Source: a virus. Taken from it: a stretch of DNA of 60,032 bases. The notes beneath the pieces are model-generated. The model saw nothing but the letters and a program-made list of their open reading frames with translations, made no database searches and was not told the DNA's origin. Shown here one piece after another: positions 36,426 through 42,892 of the stretch (the first letter of the stretch is position 1; each line of letters opens with the position of its first letter). Made by a program: the position numbers and the translations under genes. The stretch is from IMG/VR virus record IMGVR_UViG_3300024259_000033, positions 1-60,032 of that record; one strand, written 5' to 3'.

Positions 36426-36442
36426 AGACGTTCTACGTCTAA
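36424..36442. promoter_or_regulatory. Variant 19-bp palindrome, copy 6
   Basis: TTAGACGTTCTACGTCTAA: identical arms with a TCT centre instead of ACA. No TTGACA promoter follows on the plus strand. A partial site TAGACGTCT lies at 36488-36496. It may be a last operator of the array or a decoy. Confidence 0.75.
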
Positions 36443-36499
36443 ATTTCACTTTTGTCAATACTTTACCACCATAAATTTTACCTTTTCTAGACGTCTCCA

Positions 36500-36650
36500 A
36501 AATTTTCCATATAAGGCAATGCGAGCAAGGATTTTCCAGTATTTGCCAGTGCGAGCAGCTGGAAAATTTTACCAATTCACCTACGAGCAGGAAGCGCTTC
36601 CATTTTTTACCATTGTGAGCAGGATCTTACTCAATTACCAATCTTTCCCA
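36500..36650. repeat. Phased degenerate repeats, GCGAGCA core every ~31 bp
   Basis: Non-coding stretch with GCGAGCA at 36521 and 36551, ACGAGCA at 36583 and GTGAGCA at 36615. Each is preceded by an ACCA- or CCAGT-like element and followed by a short palindrome (CAGCTG, GGAAGCGCTTCC). Two more copies occur at 37308 and 37339. The spacing is about three helical turns. Confidence 0.6.
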
Positions 36651-36671
36651 TAAGAAACTTTTATAAAAGTG

Positions 36672-36700
36672 TTGACTTTTTTCCGCTTTCGTGGTATAAT
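36672..36700 (+). promoter_or_regulatory. Promoter of paralog C
   Basis: TTGACT, 17 bp, TATAAT in the phage-wide TTGACTTTTT style. It carries no 19-bp palindrome upstream but follows the phased GCGAGCA repeats. Confidence 0.8.
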
Positions 36701-36759
36701 AGTATTATAAGAGTTAGAAAAATAATAAAATGGGTAATAAACCCAGAAGGAGTGTCAAA

Positions 36760-37101
36760 ATGGGAAAAATTACTAAAATGGTAAATGATGCGAGTGTAAG
36801 GAATTATGTGGCAATCGAGCTAGAAGATGTATTGACAAAATTAGGTGCAGAAAAAGTTGGAAATGCATTATGGGCAATTCCAGTTGTTGACTTAAGAGGT
36901 GAAGATAGGTCAGCTACCATCGGAATTACAGTTAAGAAAGAAGATTACAATCGAGGCGATGCAGCGGATGAATATACAGACCTTGTAGAAGAAAGGAAAG
37001 TTAAGGCAGAAGAGAAAGCAGTTGCCAAAGCTAAGAAAATTAAGGTAGATGCAAAAAGACGTGCGGTTATGGCAGAAAAAGCCAATGCGGAAAAAGAATA
37101 G
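36760..37101 (+). CDS. Lys/Ala-rich small protein, paralog C (113 aa)
   Basis: The start is chosen at ATG 36760 (MGKITKMVNDASVRNYVAIE) seven bases after AAGGAG. Another in-frame ATG at 36730 lacks an RBS. The core is LWAIPVVDLRGEDRSATIGI and TVKKEDYNRGDAADEYTDLV, then a basic Ala/Lys tail. Clearly paralogous to the genes at 34715, 36061 and 37776(-), it is regulated by a different promoter type from paralogs A and B. Confidence 0.7.
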   Translation: MGKITKMVNDASVRNYVAIELEDVLTKLGAEKVGNALWAIPVVDLRGEDRSATIGITVKKEDYNRGDAADEYTDLVEERKVKAEEKAVAKAKKIKVDAKRRAVMAEKANAEKE

Positions 37102-37110
37102 ATAATGGAA

Positions 37111-37138
37111 AAAGAGGATTTTATATCCTCTTTTTTTT
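37111..37138 (+). terminator. Rho-independent terminator
   Basis: AAAGAGGAT / ATCCTCTTT stem followed by a run of T (37111-37138). Confidence 0.9.
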
Positions 37139-37375
37139 ATACTTTTTTCTGTATGATTTTTGGAAAATTTTGACAAATAAGCTATAAAATCCTTCTCTTA
37201 CCAAGTTTTTCCAACTTATCGCTAATTTTTCCAACTTATTAAGTATTTTATAGCAGAGTGGGTTACTCGGCGCGCATCCTACTCTACTTTACTCTTTTTA
37301 ACCACTTGCGAGCAGGAAAACTCTACAAATATACCAATATAAGCAAGAAAATCTACTCTCACCTACTTTTTTGTA
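37139..37375. repeat. AT-rich intergenic region with further GCGAGCA copies
   Basis: About 240 bp between convergent genes, no ORF. It contains near-repeats of CTTATCGCTAATTTTTCCAA type around 37200-37240, a GC patch GGCGCGC at 37269, and ACCACTTGCGAGCAGGAAAA at 37301-37320 with a second copy core ATAAGCA near 37339, again ~31 bp apart. Confidence 0.5.
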
Positions 37376-37424
37376 TAAAATAAAAACGCATCTAGCACAT
37401 ACGACCGTATGTAACTAGACACGT
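37376..37424 (-). terminator. Terminator of minus-strand paralog D
   Basis: Nested stem TCTAG-c-ACATACG / CGTATGT-aa-CTAGA (37391-37419) followed on the minus strand by TTTTTATTTTAT. Confidence 0.75.
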
Positions 37425-37452
37425 TAAATCAAGGGGGATTTTAGTCTACTGA

Positions 37453-37776
37453 CTATTCTGCAGCTTCTGCTGCTTTAGCTGCCTTAGCAGCCGCCTTTTC
37501 AGCTTTTTCTTTAGCTTTTGCTTCAGCTAAAGCTTTTCTCTCAGCTTGCTTTTCTTGCTTTTCAGCATACTCAGCTCTGATTGCATCAAGATCAAACTTC
37601 TCAGGATTCTTATAAGTAACTTTCACTGTGACGAACTGTCCATCGCCAACATCAGCTAACATTCCTTCTGAAACTGGTTCTGTAACAAAACCTGCTCCTT
37701 GTAATGCTTCTCCTACTACTTCATAAAGACTTCCTCTTAATACCGTTTGGTCTGCTGCTGTTAATTTTTCTGACAT
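37453..37776 (-). CDS. Lys/Ala-rich small protein, paralog D (107 aa)
   Basis: The start at 37776 (MSEKLTAADQTVLRGSLYEV) follows TGGAGT; a longer upstream start lacks an RBS. GDGQFVTVKVTYKNPEKFDL, then AIRAEYAEKQEKQAERKALA, and a tail of nearly pure Ala/Lys/Glu (KEKAEKAAAKAAKAAEAAE). It is the most diverged of the four paralogs and is encoded on the opposite strand behind a ~210-nt untranslated leader. The highly charged tail would be helical. Confidence 0.65.
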   Translation of the reverse strand: MSEKLTAADQTVLRGSLYEVVGEALQGAGFVTEPVSEGMLADVGDGQFVTVKVTYKNPEKFDLDAIRAEYAEKQEKQAERKALAEAKAKEKAEKAAAKAAKAAEAAE

Positions 37777-37986
37777 TGTTGTACTCCATTTCTGCACTTA
37801 TTGTGCACTCTCATTTATTATTTTTAAGGACTTACACCTTAAATAACTCTGTTTAGTGTACATAGGGTGATAAACACCCTACATACAATCAAATACTATA
37901 TACCTATAACAATCGAAGGCACATGTTATAGGTGTAAAGCGTTTGTGCTACGCTGAAAAGGCTTTCTCAACCTTTTCTATACTTAT
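37777..37986 (-). promoter_or_regulatory. Long untranslated leader of paralog D
   Basis: About 200 nt between the promoter and the ATG. It has hairpin-forming segments (GTAGGGTGTTTATCACCCTA around 37868-37887; CCTATAACATG...GTTATAGG around 37903-37938). It may be a regulatory leader; no known riboswitch was recognised. Confidence 0.5.
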
Positions 37987-38015
37987 AGTATATCATATTT
38001 TTCGCAAAAAGTCAA
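37987..38015 (-). promoter_or_regulatory. Promoter of paralog D
   Basis: Minus strand TTGACT (38015-38010), 17 bp, TATACT (37992-37987), with the recurring TTGACTTTTTGCGAAAAAT context. Confidence 0.85.
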
Positions 38016-38029
38016 CCTTTCAACTTACT

Positions 38030-38745
38030 TGATACTTAATATAATATATTATAAGCAGTGACTAGCCTTTATAGTAAAAGTAGCCAAGCCACTTATAGCG
38101 TGTTTTAATACTACATACTACATACTATTGCAATATCAGCACCAACCATCAGTTATAACGCCCGACTATGCGACCTATTCGGAAGGCATCCGCCAACTAT
38201 TCTATAAGAAGTTAGCAACTTGTTAAGTATTGGTTTAGTAATGATCTAAACGATACCCCTCTAAGAATTCTAAGCCAAATTTAGGATTTGAACCTAAATC
38301 TCTAATCTAAAGAATTAGTAATTTGAATCTAAAGAATTAGTAATTTGAACCTAAATCTAAAGGATTAGTGTGTTTCCTATTACACCATTTTGACAAATAC
38401 TCCCTCGTACCAGTAATCACTAGCACAAGGAAGAGGTTTTCGAAGTAGCAAAGTACCATGCCCTACTTTTATAATATAACTTTGTTTCTGTGTCCAGTGT
38501 ATGGTTTCCGTTTCGATTGAATATTACATTTTTTGAAGGTCTTATTGCCTTAGCTACTAGCACTCTACAATGAATCGTATGTAGAGGTCCGCTTATTTTA
38601 CTTGTTCGGTACGAGCAAGACTTACAGGTTTCCCTCGGCATATTCCACCGTATAGTAAGTATAGGGGCTACTCTCAACCCGTAGCACGGTTCCCATTCTA
38701 AGTGCGGAATCACACTAAGTTAAAAGATTTCTCTCTCAACCTTAT
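38030..38745 (-). ncRNA. Structured non-coding transcript containing a tRNA-like element
   Basis: A strong minus-strand promoter starts a ~700-nt region without coding potential. Stems visible by eye include GCTAC/GTAGC (38667-38685), CTTGTTCG/CGAGCAAG (38601-38619, one mismatch) and CTCTACA/TGTAGAG (38563-38586). A tRNA-like fold lies at 38273-38394 within the transcript. Large ornate phage RNAs such as GOLLD and ROOL are often next to or around tRNAs, so this is a candidate member of that kind of RNA; sequence identity to them could not be tested. Confidence 0.5.
38273..38394 (-). tRNA. tRNA-like element (Lys-type anticodon) with 22-bp tandem insertion, probable pseudo-tRNA
   Basis: On the minus strand: acceptor GTCAAAA, then TG, D-arm GTGT-AATAGGAA-ACAC, a CTAAT...ATTAG anticodon stem with TTT in the loop, T-arm TTAGG-TTCAAAT-CCTAA, and acceptor 3' strand ATTTGGC. 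Between the first anticodon-stem copy and the T-arm there are two tandem copies of a 22-bp unit (38306-38327 and 38328-38349), which lengthen it to ~122 nt. It has no encoded CCA. It is probably inactive unless the repeat is removed. Confidence 0.55.
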
Positions 38746-38751
38746 ATATAT

Positions 38752-38780
38752 ATTATATCAAATTTTTCGCAAAAAGTCAA
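38752..38780 (-). promoter_or_regulatory. Promoter of structured RNA
   Basis: Minus strand TTGACT (38780-38775), 17 bp, TATAAT (38757-38752). No start codon with an RBS follows, so it appears to drive RNA. Confidence 0.85.
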
Positions 38781-38811
38781 GATATATATACCAATTATTT
38801 TTACTCTATAA

Positions 38812-38907
38812 TCAATCTCCTAATGTTGCATTTATTACACACCATAGTGCCCATATTAATACTAAATACGTCATTGAGCTACTTAGTGAACCAAACAGTG
38901 GATGCAT
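38812..38907 (-). CDS. Tiny membrane peptide, 31 aa (operon gene 4)
   Basis: MHPLFGSLSSSMTYLVLIWA then LWCVINATLGD, with one hydrophobic helix. GGAGGTAAATTAAT precedes the ATG. It is the last gene of a four-gene mini-operon of membrane peptides. Confidence 0.5.
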   Translation of the reverse strand: MHPLFGSLSSSMTYLVLIWALWCVINATLGD

Positions 38908-38908
38908 A

Positions 38909-39010
38909 TTAATTTACCTCCATTAAAACTATTAACATCATAACACTACCATAAGCAAGCATTATCAATCCAATAACTCTACCTATATATAATAAAAACC
39001 AAGGTATCAT
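38909..39010 (-). CDS. Tiny membrane peptide, 33 aa (operon gene 3)
   Basis: MIPWFLLYIGRVIGLIMLAY then GSVMMLIVLMEVN, almost wholly hydrophobic. The start codon overlaps the upstream stop (ATGA), indicating translational coupling. Confidence 0.5.
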   Translation of the reverse strand: MIPWFLLYIGRVIGLIMLAYGSVMMLIVLMEVN

Positions 39011-39156
39011 GCGGCACCAACTAAACTAATCCCATATACAATTAATTTTGTGAATCCATATACTATACTTACACCTATACCTACAATAATCATAGCTAAT
39101 AATAAACCTAAAAAATTTATACCACCTATGTTCCCTATTCTCTTATCATCACCCAT
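39007..39156 (-). CDS. Small membrane protein, 49 aa (operon gene 2)
   Basis: MGDDKRIGNIGGINFLGLLL followed by two short hydrophobic stretches (AMIIVGIGVSIVYG and KLIVYGISLVGAA). The start at 39156 is chosen because it follows the upstream stop by one base; a longer frame upstream overlaps gene 1 and lacks an ATG. Confidence 0.55.
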   Translation of the reverse strand: MGDDKRIGNIGGINFLGLLLAMIIVGIGVSIVYGFTKLIVYGISLVGAA

Positions 39157-39157
39157 A

Positions 39158-39280
39158 TTATTTCTTCTGTTTCTCCTTCTTAGCCACCCCAAGGATCTTA
39201 TCTAAAACTCCAATCCCACATATGAGACCAACTCCAAAGATACCAATTCCAGCAAGCACTGCTACAAAAATATTCACCAT
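39158..39280 (-). CDS. Small membrane protein, 40 aa (operon gene 1)
   Basis: MVNIFVAVLAGIGIFGVGLI, then a Cys and a basic tail (KILGVAKKEKQKK). One Gly-rich transmembrane helix with a positively charged C-terminus, a layout seen in small holin-like or toxin-like peptides. RBS GGAGAGAGAG. First gene after the promoter at 39353. Confidence 0.55.
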   Translation of the reverse strand: MVNIFVAVLAGIGIFGVGLICGIGVLDKILGVAKKEKQKK

Positions 39281-39324
39281 TCTTTCTCTCTCTCCTATAA
39301 ATCTTCTTTAATTGTCTATAATTC

Positions 39325-39353
39325 ATTATACCATTTTTTCCGCTAAAAGTCAA
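39325..39353 (-). promoter_or_regulatory. Promoter of tiny-membrane-protein operon
   Basis: Minus strand TTGACT (39353-39348), 17 bp, TATAAT (39330-39325). Confidence 0.85.
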
Positions 39354-39673
39354 GGATAGGGGTGAGGGAGTACTACTATTTAAAAAAAGATTATAGTAAG
39401 TATTTATTTGTAGAAAGCGGCGAGATCATTGGTGAGCAGTATAAAAAAAAATTCGGGTTTTTGGTTTTAGAAGGACTTTTTACAGTAAAATTGTTGACAT
39501 AAGGTTAAATGTGTGCTAACACAAATTCACAACTAACTTAAAATCCCAACTTTACCTACTCCAAATTCATACTTTTATAGCGTAAATCCCTAAGTATACG
39601 CAAAAACCTACTATACTTATACAATTACATATACTCTCATGCAAACAAACCATTTATACAACTAAATTGTACA
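39354..39673. other. Gene-free AT-rich strand-switch region
   Basis: About 320 bp between divergent transcription units. No convincing ORF, RNA fold or repeat was found apart from short A/T tracts and a TTGTTGACATAAGG motif near 39491. Confidence 0.5.
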
Positions 39674-39755
39674 AGGGCCGGTCCCTCTGGCCACGCCCTG
39701 CGGGCTGTGTGCTTACGCGACCTACGAGATTCCAGTGCCTGCGGCACGGATCTCG
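39674..39755. repeat. GC-rich hairpin block at strand switch
   Basis: An abrupt GC-rich island of ~80 bp in an AT-rich genome. It contains GGCC...GGCC, GCCC-TGC-GGGC, and a long stem CGAGAT-t-CC-a-GTGCC / GGCAC-GG-ATCTCG with a TGC loop (39725-39755). It lies between the leftward and rightward transcription units. Confidence 0.7.
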
Positions 39756-39976
39756 ATGGTTGTTTTAGTTTTTAAGAATGTATACGATTAGCGTATAAAT
39801 AATTATGTGTATATATAGTATATAATTTTTAACTTACAGTTATTCTGTGTTTGCTTTGTGTTTTTTGTATAAAATTTAGGAAGTTTTTTTTGGTTGTTGG
39901 TTGGGTGTTGTACGATGGGTGTATAGTTTTTTTGTACAATAGGGATTTTTGTATATAAGAGAGTTGTGGATTAAGC

Positions 39977-40005
39977 TTGACTTTTTACGAAAAATATGGT
40001 ATACT
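39977..40005 (+). promoter_or_regulatory. Promoter of rightward accessory genes
   Basis: TTGACT, 17 bp, TATACT. It shows that the metallophosphoesterase frame upstream of about 40012 is untranslated. Confidence 0.85.
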
Positions 40006-40053
40006 AGTAGTATAAGAAGAATAGAAATAGATATGAAAGAGAGAGAGAAAAAG

Positions 40054-40554
40054 ATGTTTGAAAATTATTTTGTAACAAGCGATACACATTTTGACCATAA
40101 AAATATTATTAAATATGCAGATAGACCTTTTGATAGTGTAGAACATATGAATACAGTATTAGTTGATAATATTAATGAGATAGTAGGTAAGAATGATATA
40201 TTAATACATTTAGGTGACTTTTCTTTCAATTCTAATAAAGATATGATAAAGGAAGTTGTTAATGAGATTAATTGTAAAAATATTATGCTTTTACTTGGTA
40301 ATCATGACCGTAGTAAATCTATGAGTTTTTGGAATAGTTTAGGTTTGAAAGAAATACATAGATATCCTTTTATAATGAATGAGTTTTTTATATTTAGTCA
40401 CGAACCAATGTTTATGAATGATAGTATGCCTTATGTTAATTTTCATGGTCATATACATCAAAACTCAATAGCAAGTGACAAATTTATAAACTGTTGTGTA
40501 GAAGTTAATGAATATAAACCAATTCGTATATCGGATATTAAATATATTAAATAG
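40054..40554 (+). CDS. Metallophosphoesterase
   Basis: 166 aa from ATG 40054 (MFENYFVTSDTHFDHKNIIK); an in-frame ATG at 40033 is the alternative. All calcineurin-like motifs are present: DTHFDH, ILIHLGDFSF, LLLGNHDRSK, FIFSHEPMFM and FHGHIHQNS, giving the Asp/His/Asn ligand set for two metals. Phage proteins of this size hydrolyse phosphodiesters of nucleotides or nucleic acid; the substrate is not predictable. First gene of a long rightward run of small genes. Confidence 0.85.
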   Translation: MFENYFVTSDTHFDHKNIIKYADRPFDSVEHMNTVLVDNINEIVGKNDILIHLGDFSFNSNKDMIKEVVNEINCKNIMLLLGNHDRSKSMSFWNSLGLKEIHRYPFIMNEFFIFSHEPMFMNDSMPYVNFHGHIHQNSIASDKFINCCVEVNEYKPIRISDIKYIK

Positions 40555-40563
40555 GAATATAAA

Positions 40564-40743
40564 ATGACTAAGACAGGATTTTACGCTAAAGATAAAGATG
40601 AATTTGAAATTTATCGAGGTAATGATAATAAATTAATGATACATAAAACACAAGGTGAGAATAGATTTAATACTAGTTGTACTAGTAAGATATATAATAA
40701 GATGATTGATAAAGGATATTGTAAAGTTAGAGAAGGGAAATAA
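40564..40743 (+). CDS. Small hypothetical protein, 59 aa
   Basis: MTKTGFYAKDKDEFEIYRGN, charged, with CTSKIYNKMIDKGYCKVREG at the C-terminus. Starts 9 bp after the upstream gene with a weak RBS (AGGAATATAAA). No family recognised. Confidence 0.45.
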   Translation: MTKTGFYAKDKDEFEIYRGNDNKLMIHKTQGENRFNTSCTSKIYNKMIDKGYCKVREGK

Positions 40744-40746
40744 TCA

Positions 40747-41013
40747 ATGAAGAAAAGAATTATAGTTAGAAAAATTCCAGATATGGAATGAGTATTTGGA
40801 GTTTGTATAAAAATTAAGAATATTATAATAGATGATATAGACTTTAGTTTTAATTATGTTATTGATATAAATAGTGTAAAATATCTTGGGCATTTCACAG
40901 GAAAAACTATAGAAAAGTCTTATTTTACAAAAAATAAATTAGAAAATGGCTATGCTTATGAATTAGCTATGAAAGATATATTGAATATGTATGCTTTCTC
41001 AAATATGATATAA
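40747..41013 (+). pseudogene. Small gene interrupted by in-frame TGA at codon 15
   Basis: The frame MKKRIIVRKIPDME then TGA, followed by VFGVCIKIKNIIIDDIDFSF and on to 41013, is open over 88 codons except for this one TGA (40789-40791). A Trp codon (TGG) there would give a natural sequence (DMEWVFG). It may be a nonsense mutation, a sequencing error or TGA recoding. There is no good restart codon right after it. Confidence 0.5.
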
Positions 41014-41093
41014 AGAAAAATAACTTATGTTTAATATACAACAAATTGCGATATTATTTATAAGATAATTATAAACTTTAATAGAGGTAGAAA

Positions 41094-41267
41094 ATGAAAC
41101 TTTATGCAGTAGATGGTACAAGTATTGATACAAAAGATTTAACAAAAGATGAATATGCTGAAATATTAAAACTTGGTAAAAATGATGGTATAGGAATTAA
41201 ATTTGAAAGTTTTATTAAAATATGCGGCGAAGATAAAACTACTGATAAAACTAGGAATAATTATTAA
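41094..41267 (+). CDS. Small hypothetical protein, 57 aa
   Basis: MKLYAVDGTSIDTKDLTKDE, acidic, with a single Cys (IKICGEDKTT). RBS AGAGGTAGAAA. Unknown. Confidence 0.45.
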   Translation: MKLYAVDGTSIDTKDLTKDEYAEILKLGKNDGIGIKFESFIKICGEDKTTDKTRNNY

Positions 41268-41275
41268 GTAAGGTA

Positions 41276-41362
41276 ATGAATAAAGTATTTATATCTAGAG
41301 CAAGGAAAGTTAAAAGATACTTTGTTAGAAGTAAGGATAAAATAAGCTATGATTATAAATAG
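41276..41362 (+). CDS. Basic 28-aa peptide
   Basis: MNKVFISRARKVKRYFVRSK DKISYDYK, strongly basic; AAGTAAGGTA lies before the ATG. It may be a real micro-gene or chance; it fills an otherwise tight gene run. Confidence 0.3.
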   Translation: MNKVFISRARKVKRYFVRSKDKISYDYK

Positions 41363-41372
41363 GAAGGTGTAA

Positions 41373-41661
41373 ATGAAAACAACAGTTGTAAATATAAATG
41401 TAGATAAAGATTATGATGTGTATATTGGTCGTGGTTCTAAGTGGGGGCAATCCATTTAAAATGCTTAATCAATCAGATGAAGAAAGGGATAGAGTTTGCG
41501 ATAGATATGCAGAGCGTTTTTTTTATACAAGTTTAAGTTATTACTTACATGAATTAAAAGGTAAGAGATTGGGATGTTATTGTAAACCTAAGCGATGTCA
41601 TGGTGATTTTTTAGCTAATTTAGCAGATGATTTAGGAGTAGTTGAAAGTAAAGATAAATAG
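41373..41661 (+). pseudogene. DUF4326 family protein, frameshifted at a G run
   Basis: The first frame encodes MKTTVVNINVDKDYDVYIGR GSKWG and then stops at 41460. The second frame continues NPFKMLNQSDEERDRVCDRY and ends with the family hallmark ELKGKRLGCYCKPKRCHGDF. Joined, they give the normal DUF4326 order (VYIGRGSKWGNPFK ... LGCYCKPKRCHG). The break is at GGGGG (41443-41447); four Gs would restore one frame. Family proteins are ~100 aa and found in many phages, with a likely nucleotide-related role. Confidence 0.75.
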
Positions 41662-41669
41662 GAGGAGAA

Positions 41670-42035
41670 ATGAAACAAAAATATATAATAATTATTATGT
41701 TAGTTATGATATTTATTTTAGCAGGATGCGGCGGTACTATAGAAGATGAAAGTATGCCTATATTTATTGCAGGTGAAATTCAAGAAATAAGTGAATTTGG
41801 GAATTCCATACTTGTTTATTCTGAGGCTGAAACAGTTAAGGGATTGATATGGATTGGTATAGATGAGAATACAATTTTCCACCCAGATGTAAATCGTGAT
41901 TTTAATGTTGGTAATTTTATTGAAATTGGTGTAGTGGGTGGTATTGCAGAGTCATATCCAATGCAGGCTCATGCTGATTATATTTATGATAATGAAATGA
42001 TAATAGAACAAAAAGACCAATTAAATAATGTTTAA
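41670..42035 (+). CDS. Phage lipoprotein (DUF3221-like OB fold)
   Basis: 121 aa. Signal peptide MKQKYIIIIMLVMIFILAGC with lipobox LAGC, so Cys20 would be lipidated and the mature protein anchored outside the membrane. The mature part (GEIQEISEFGNSILVYSEAE, KGLIWIGIDENTIFHPDVNR, VGNFIEIGVVGGIAESYPMQ) has the small beta-barrel pattern of host DUF3221 lipoproteins. Phage lipoproteins of this type can act in superinfection exclusion. RBS GGAGGAG. The role is inferred. Confidence 0.7.
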   Translation: MKQKYIIIIMLVMIFILAGCGGTIEDESMPIFIAGEIQEISEFGNSILVYSEAETVKGLIWIGIDENTIFHPDVNRDFNVGNFIEIGVVGGIAESYPMQAHADYIYDNEMIIEQKDQLNNV

Positions 42036-42059
42036 ATAATATAAATTAAAGGAGACAAA

Positions 42060-42119
42060 ATGAAGTGTAATTGTGATAATAAAAGATGGTTTTTGAGGTA
42101 TAATGCTATATGGCTTTAA
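42060..42119 (+). CDS. 19-aa leader-like peptide
   Basis: MKCNCDNKRWFLRYNAIWL. AAAGGAGACAAA gives a strong RBS. Its stop overlaps an ATG of the next gene (TAATG), so it may couple translation of that gene, like a leader peptide. Confidence 0.4.
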   Translation: MKCNCDNKRWFLRYNAIWL

Positions 42120-42415
42120 TGAACGCAAAAGATGCTTATTTAAAAGCTATGAAGAGAAGAGTAATAGTTTTAGACGAAGTTTTTAATACAATAATAGATA
42201 AAATAGATGGACATGCGGAAGATAAAATAAACTCTGGTTATTTTGTATTAACTATGGATTTATCTAAATTTTGCTATATTGATTATGTTTTTACTAAAAT
42301 CATTAACCATTATGAAGAAAAAGGATTTTATGTAAGGACTAATTGTTATATAAGCCCAACTACAATTGTTCTTGATTGGTCAAAACAAAAGAAATGGTTT
42401 AAGACTAAGAATTAG
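42110..42415 (+). CDS. Hypothetical protein, 101 aa
   Basis: MALMNAKDAYLKAMKRRVIV, helical N-terminus and KCYIDYVFTK-style strand centre (LSKFCYIDYVFTKIINHYEE). The start may be ATG 42110 or ATG 42119, the latter coupled to the upstream stop. The layout is similar to the 95-aa protein at 43342 (both have D/E-x-x-x-C-L/Y-I-D-x-x-x-S/T-x-L/I then Y/F-x-V), so they may be distant paralogs. Function unknown. Confidence 0.5.
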   Translation: MALMNAKDAYLKAMKRRVIVLDEVFNTIIDKIDGHAEDKINSGYFVLTMDLSKFCYIDYVFTKIINHYEEKGFYVRTNCYISPTTIVLDWSKQKKWFKTKN

Positions 42416-42426
42416 TATATATAACC

Positions 42427-42455
42427 TTGACTTTTTGTATAATAAATGATATAAT
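42427..42455 (+). promoter_or_regulatory. Promoter
   Basis: TTGACT, 17 bp, TATAAT in front of the gene at 42497. Confidence 0.85.
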
Positions 42456-42496
42456 GAATTATAAAGAAAATAGAAATAGAAAGGGAGTATAGAATA

Positions 42497-42892
42497 ATGG
42501 CAATTAGAGATTATAGTAAAGAACTTCGTAAATTGAAAGAGGATTTACAAAAAGAAATTGAAAATGATACAATCACAGAATTAGAATGGGCTGATGCAGA
42601 TTATGATTTAAAACGTACTGTAAGTATTATTCAAAATAAAGATACTGCACTTTGGATTTATGAAGCAATACTTAGTTGGCTTGGTGAAGATTGTGGTTCT
42701 ATTGATTGGCATGATATTGGTACTGCTTTATATGAATATCATAATGATGAAGATTTTGAATTAAATAAAGTAGAAGCAGTTGTTAGTGAGATAAGAAGCA
42801 AGATGTTTAAGGGTAATATTGGATTTTGGTTATTTGAACTGGATAATTGGTGGGATTGGCAAGGTAAAGCATTAGATAGGGAGGAAGATTAA
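42497..42892 (+). CDS. Acidic hypothetical protein, 131 aa
   Basis: MAIRDYSKELRKLKEDLQKE, mostly helical and Trp-rich at the C-terminus (GFWLFELDNWWDWQGKALDR). RBS AAAGGGAGTATAG. Its stop overlaps the next start (TAATG). No family recognised; acidic helical phage proteins can be DNA mimics or inhibitors, but nothing specific supports that here. Confidence 0.5.
   Translation: MAIRDYSKELRKLKEDLQKEIENDTITELEWADADYDLKRTVSIIQNKDTALWIYEAILSWLGEDCGSIDWHDIGTALYEYHNDEDFELNKVEAVVSEIRSKMFKGNIGFWLFELDNWWDWQGKALDREED

Noticed and set aside
36424-36442. Minus-strand promoter reading leftwards through the variant palindrome
   Set aside because: TTGACA on the minus strand at 36458-36453 has no good -10 at 17 bp and would run against paralog B's terminator.
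32665-36496. CRISPR array from the repeated 19-mers
   Set aside because: Copies are separated by whole genes and terminators and sit at promoters; spacers are not uniform and no cas genes are present.
38030-38745. RNase P RNA or tmRNA on the minus strand at 38 kb
   Set aside because: Conserved cores (for example GAGGAAAGTCC or the tmRNA 5' end) are not present.
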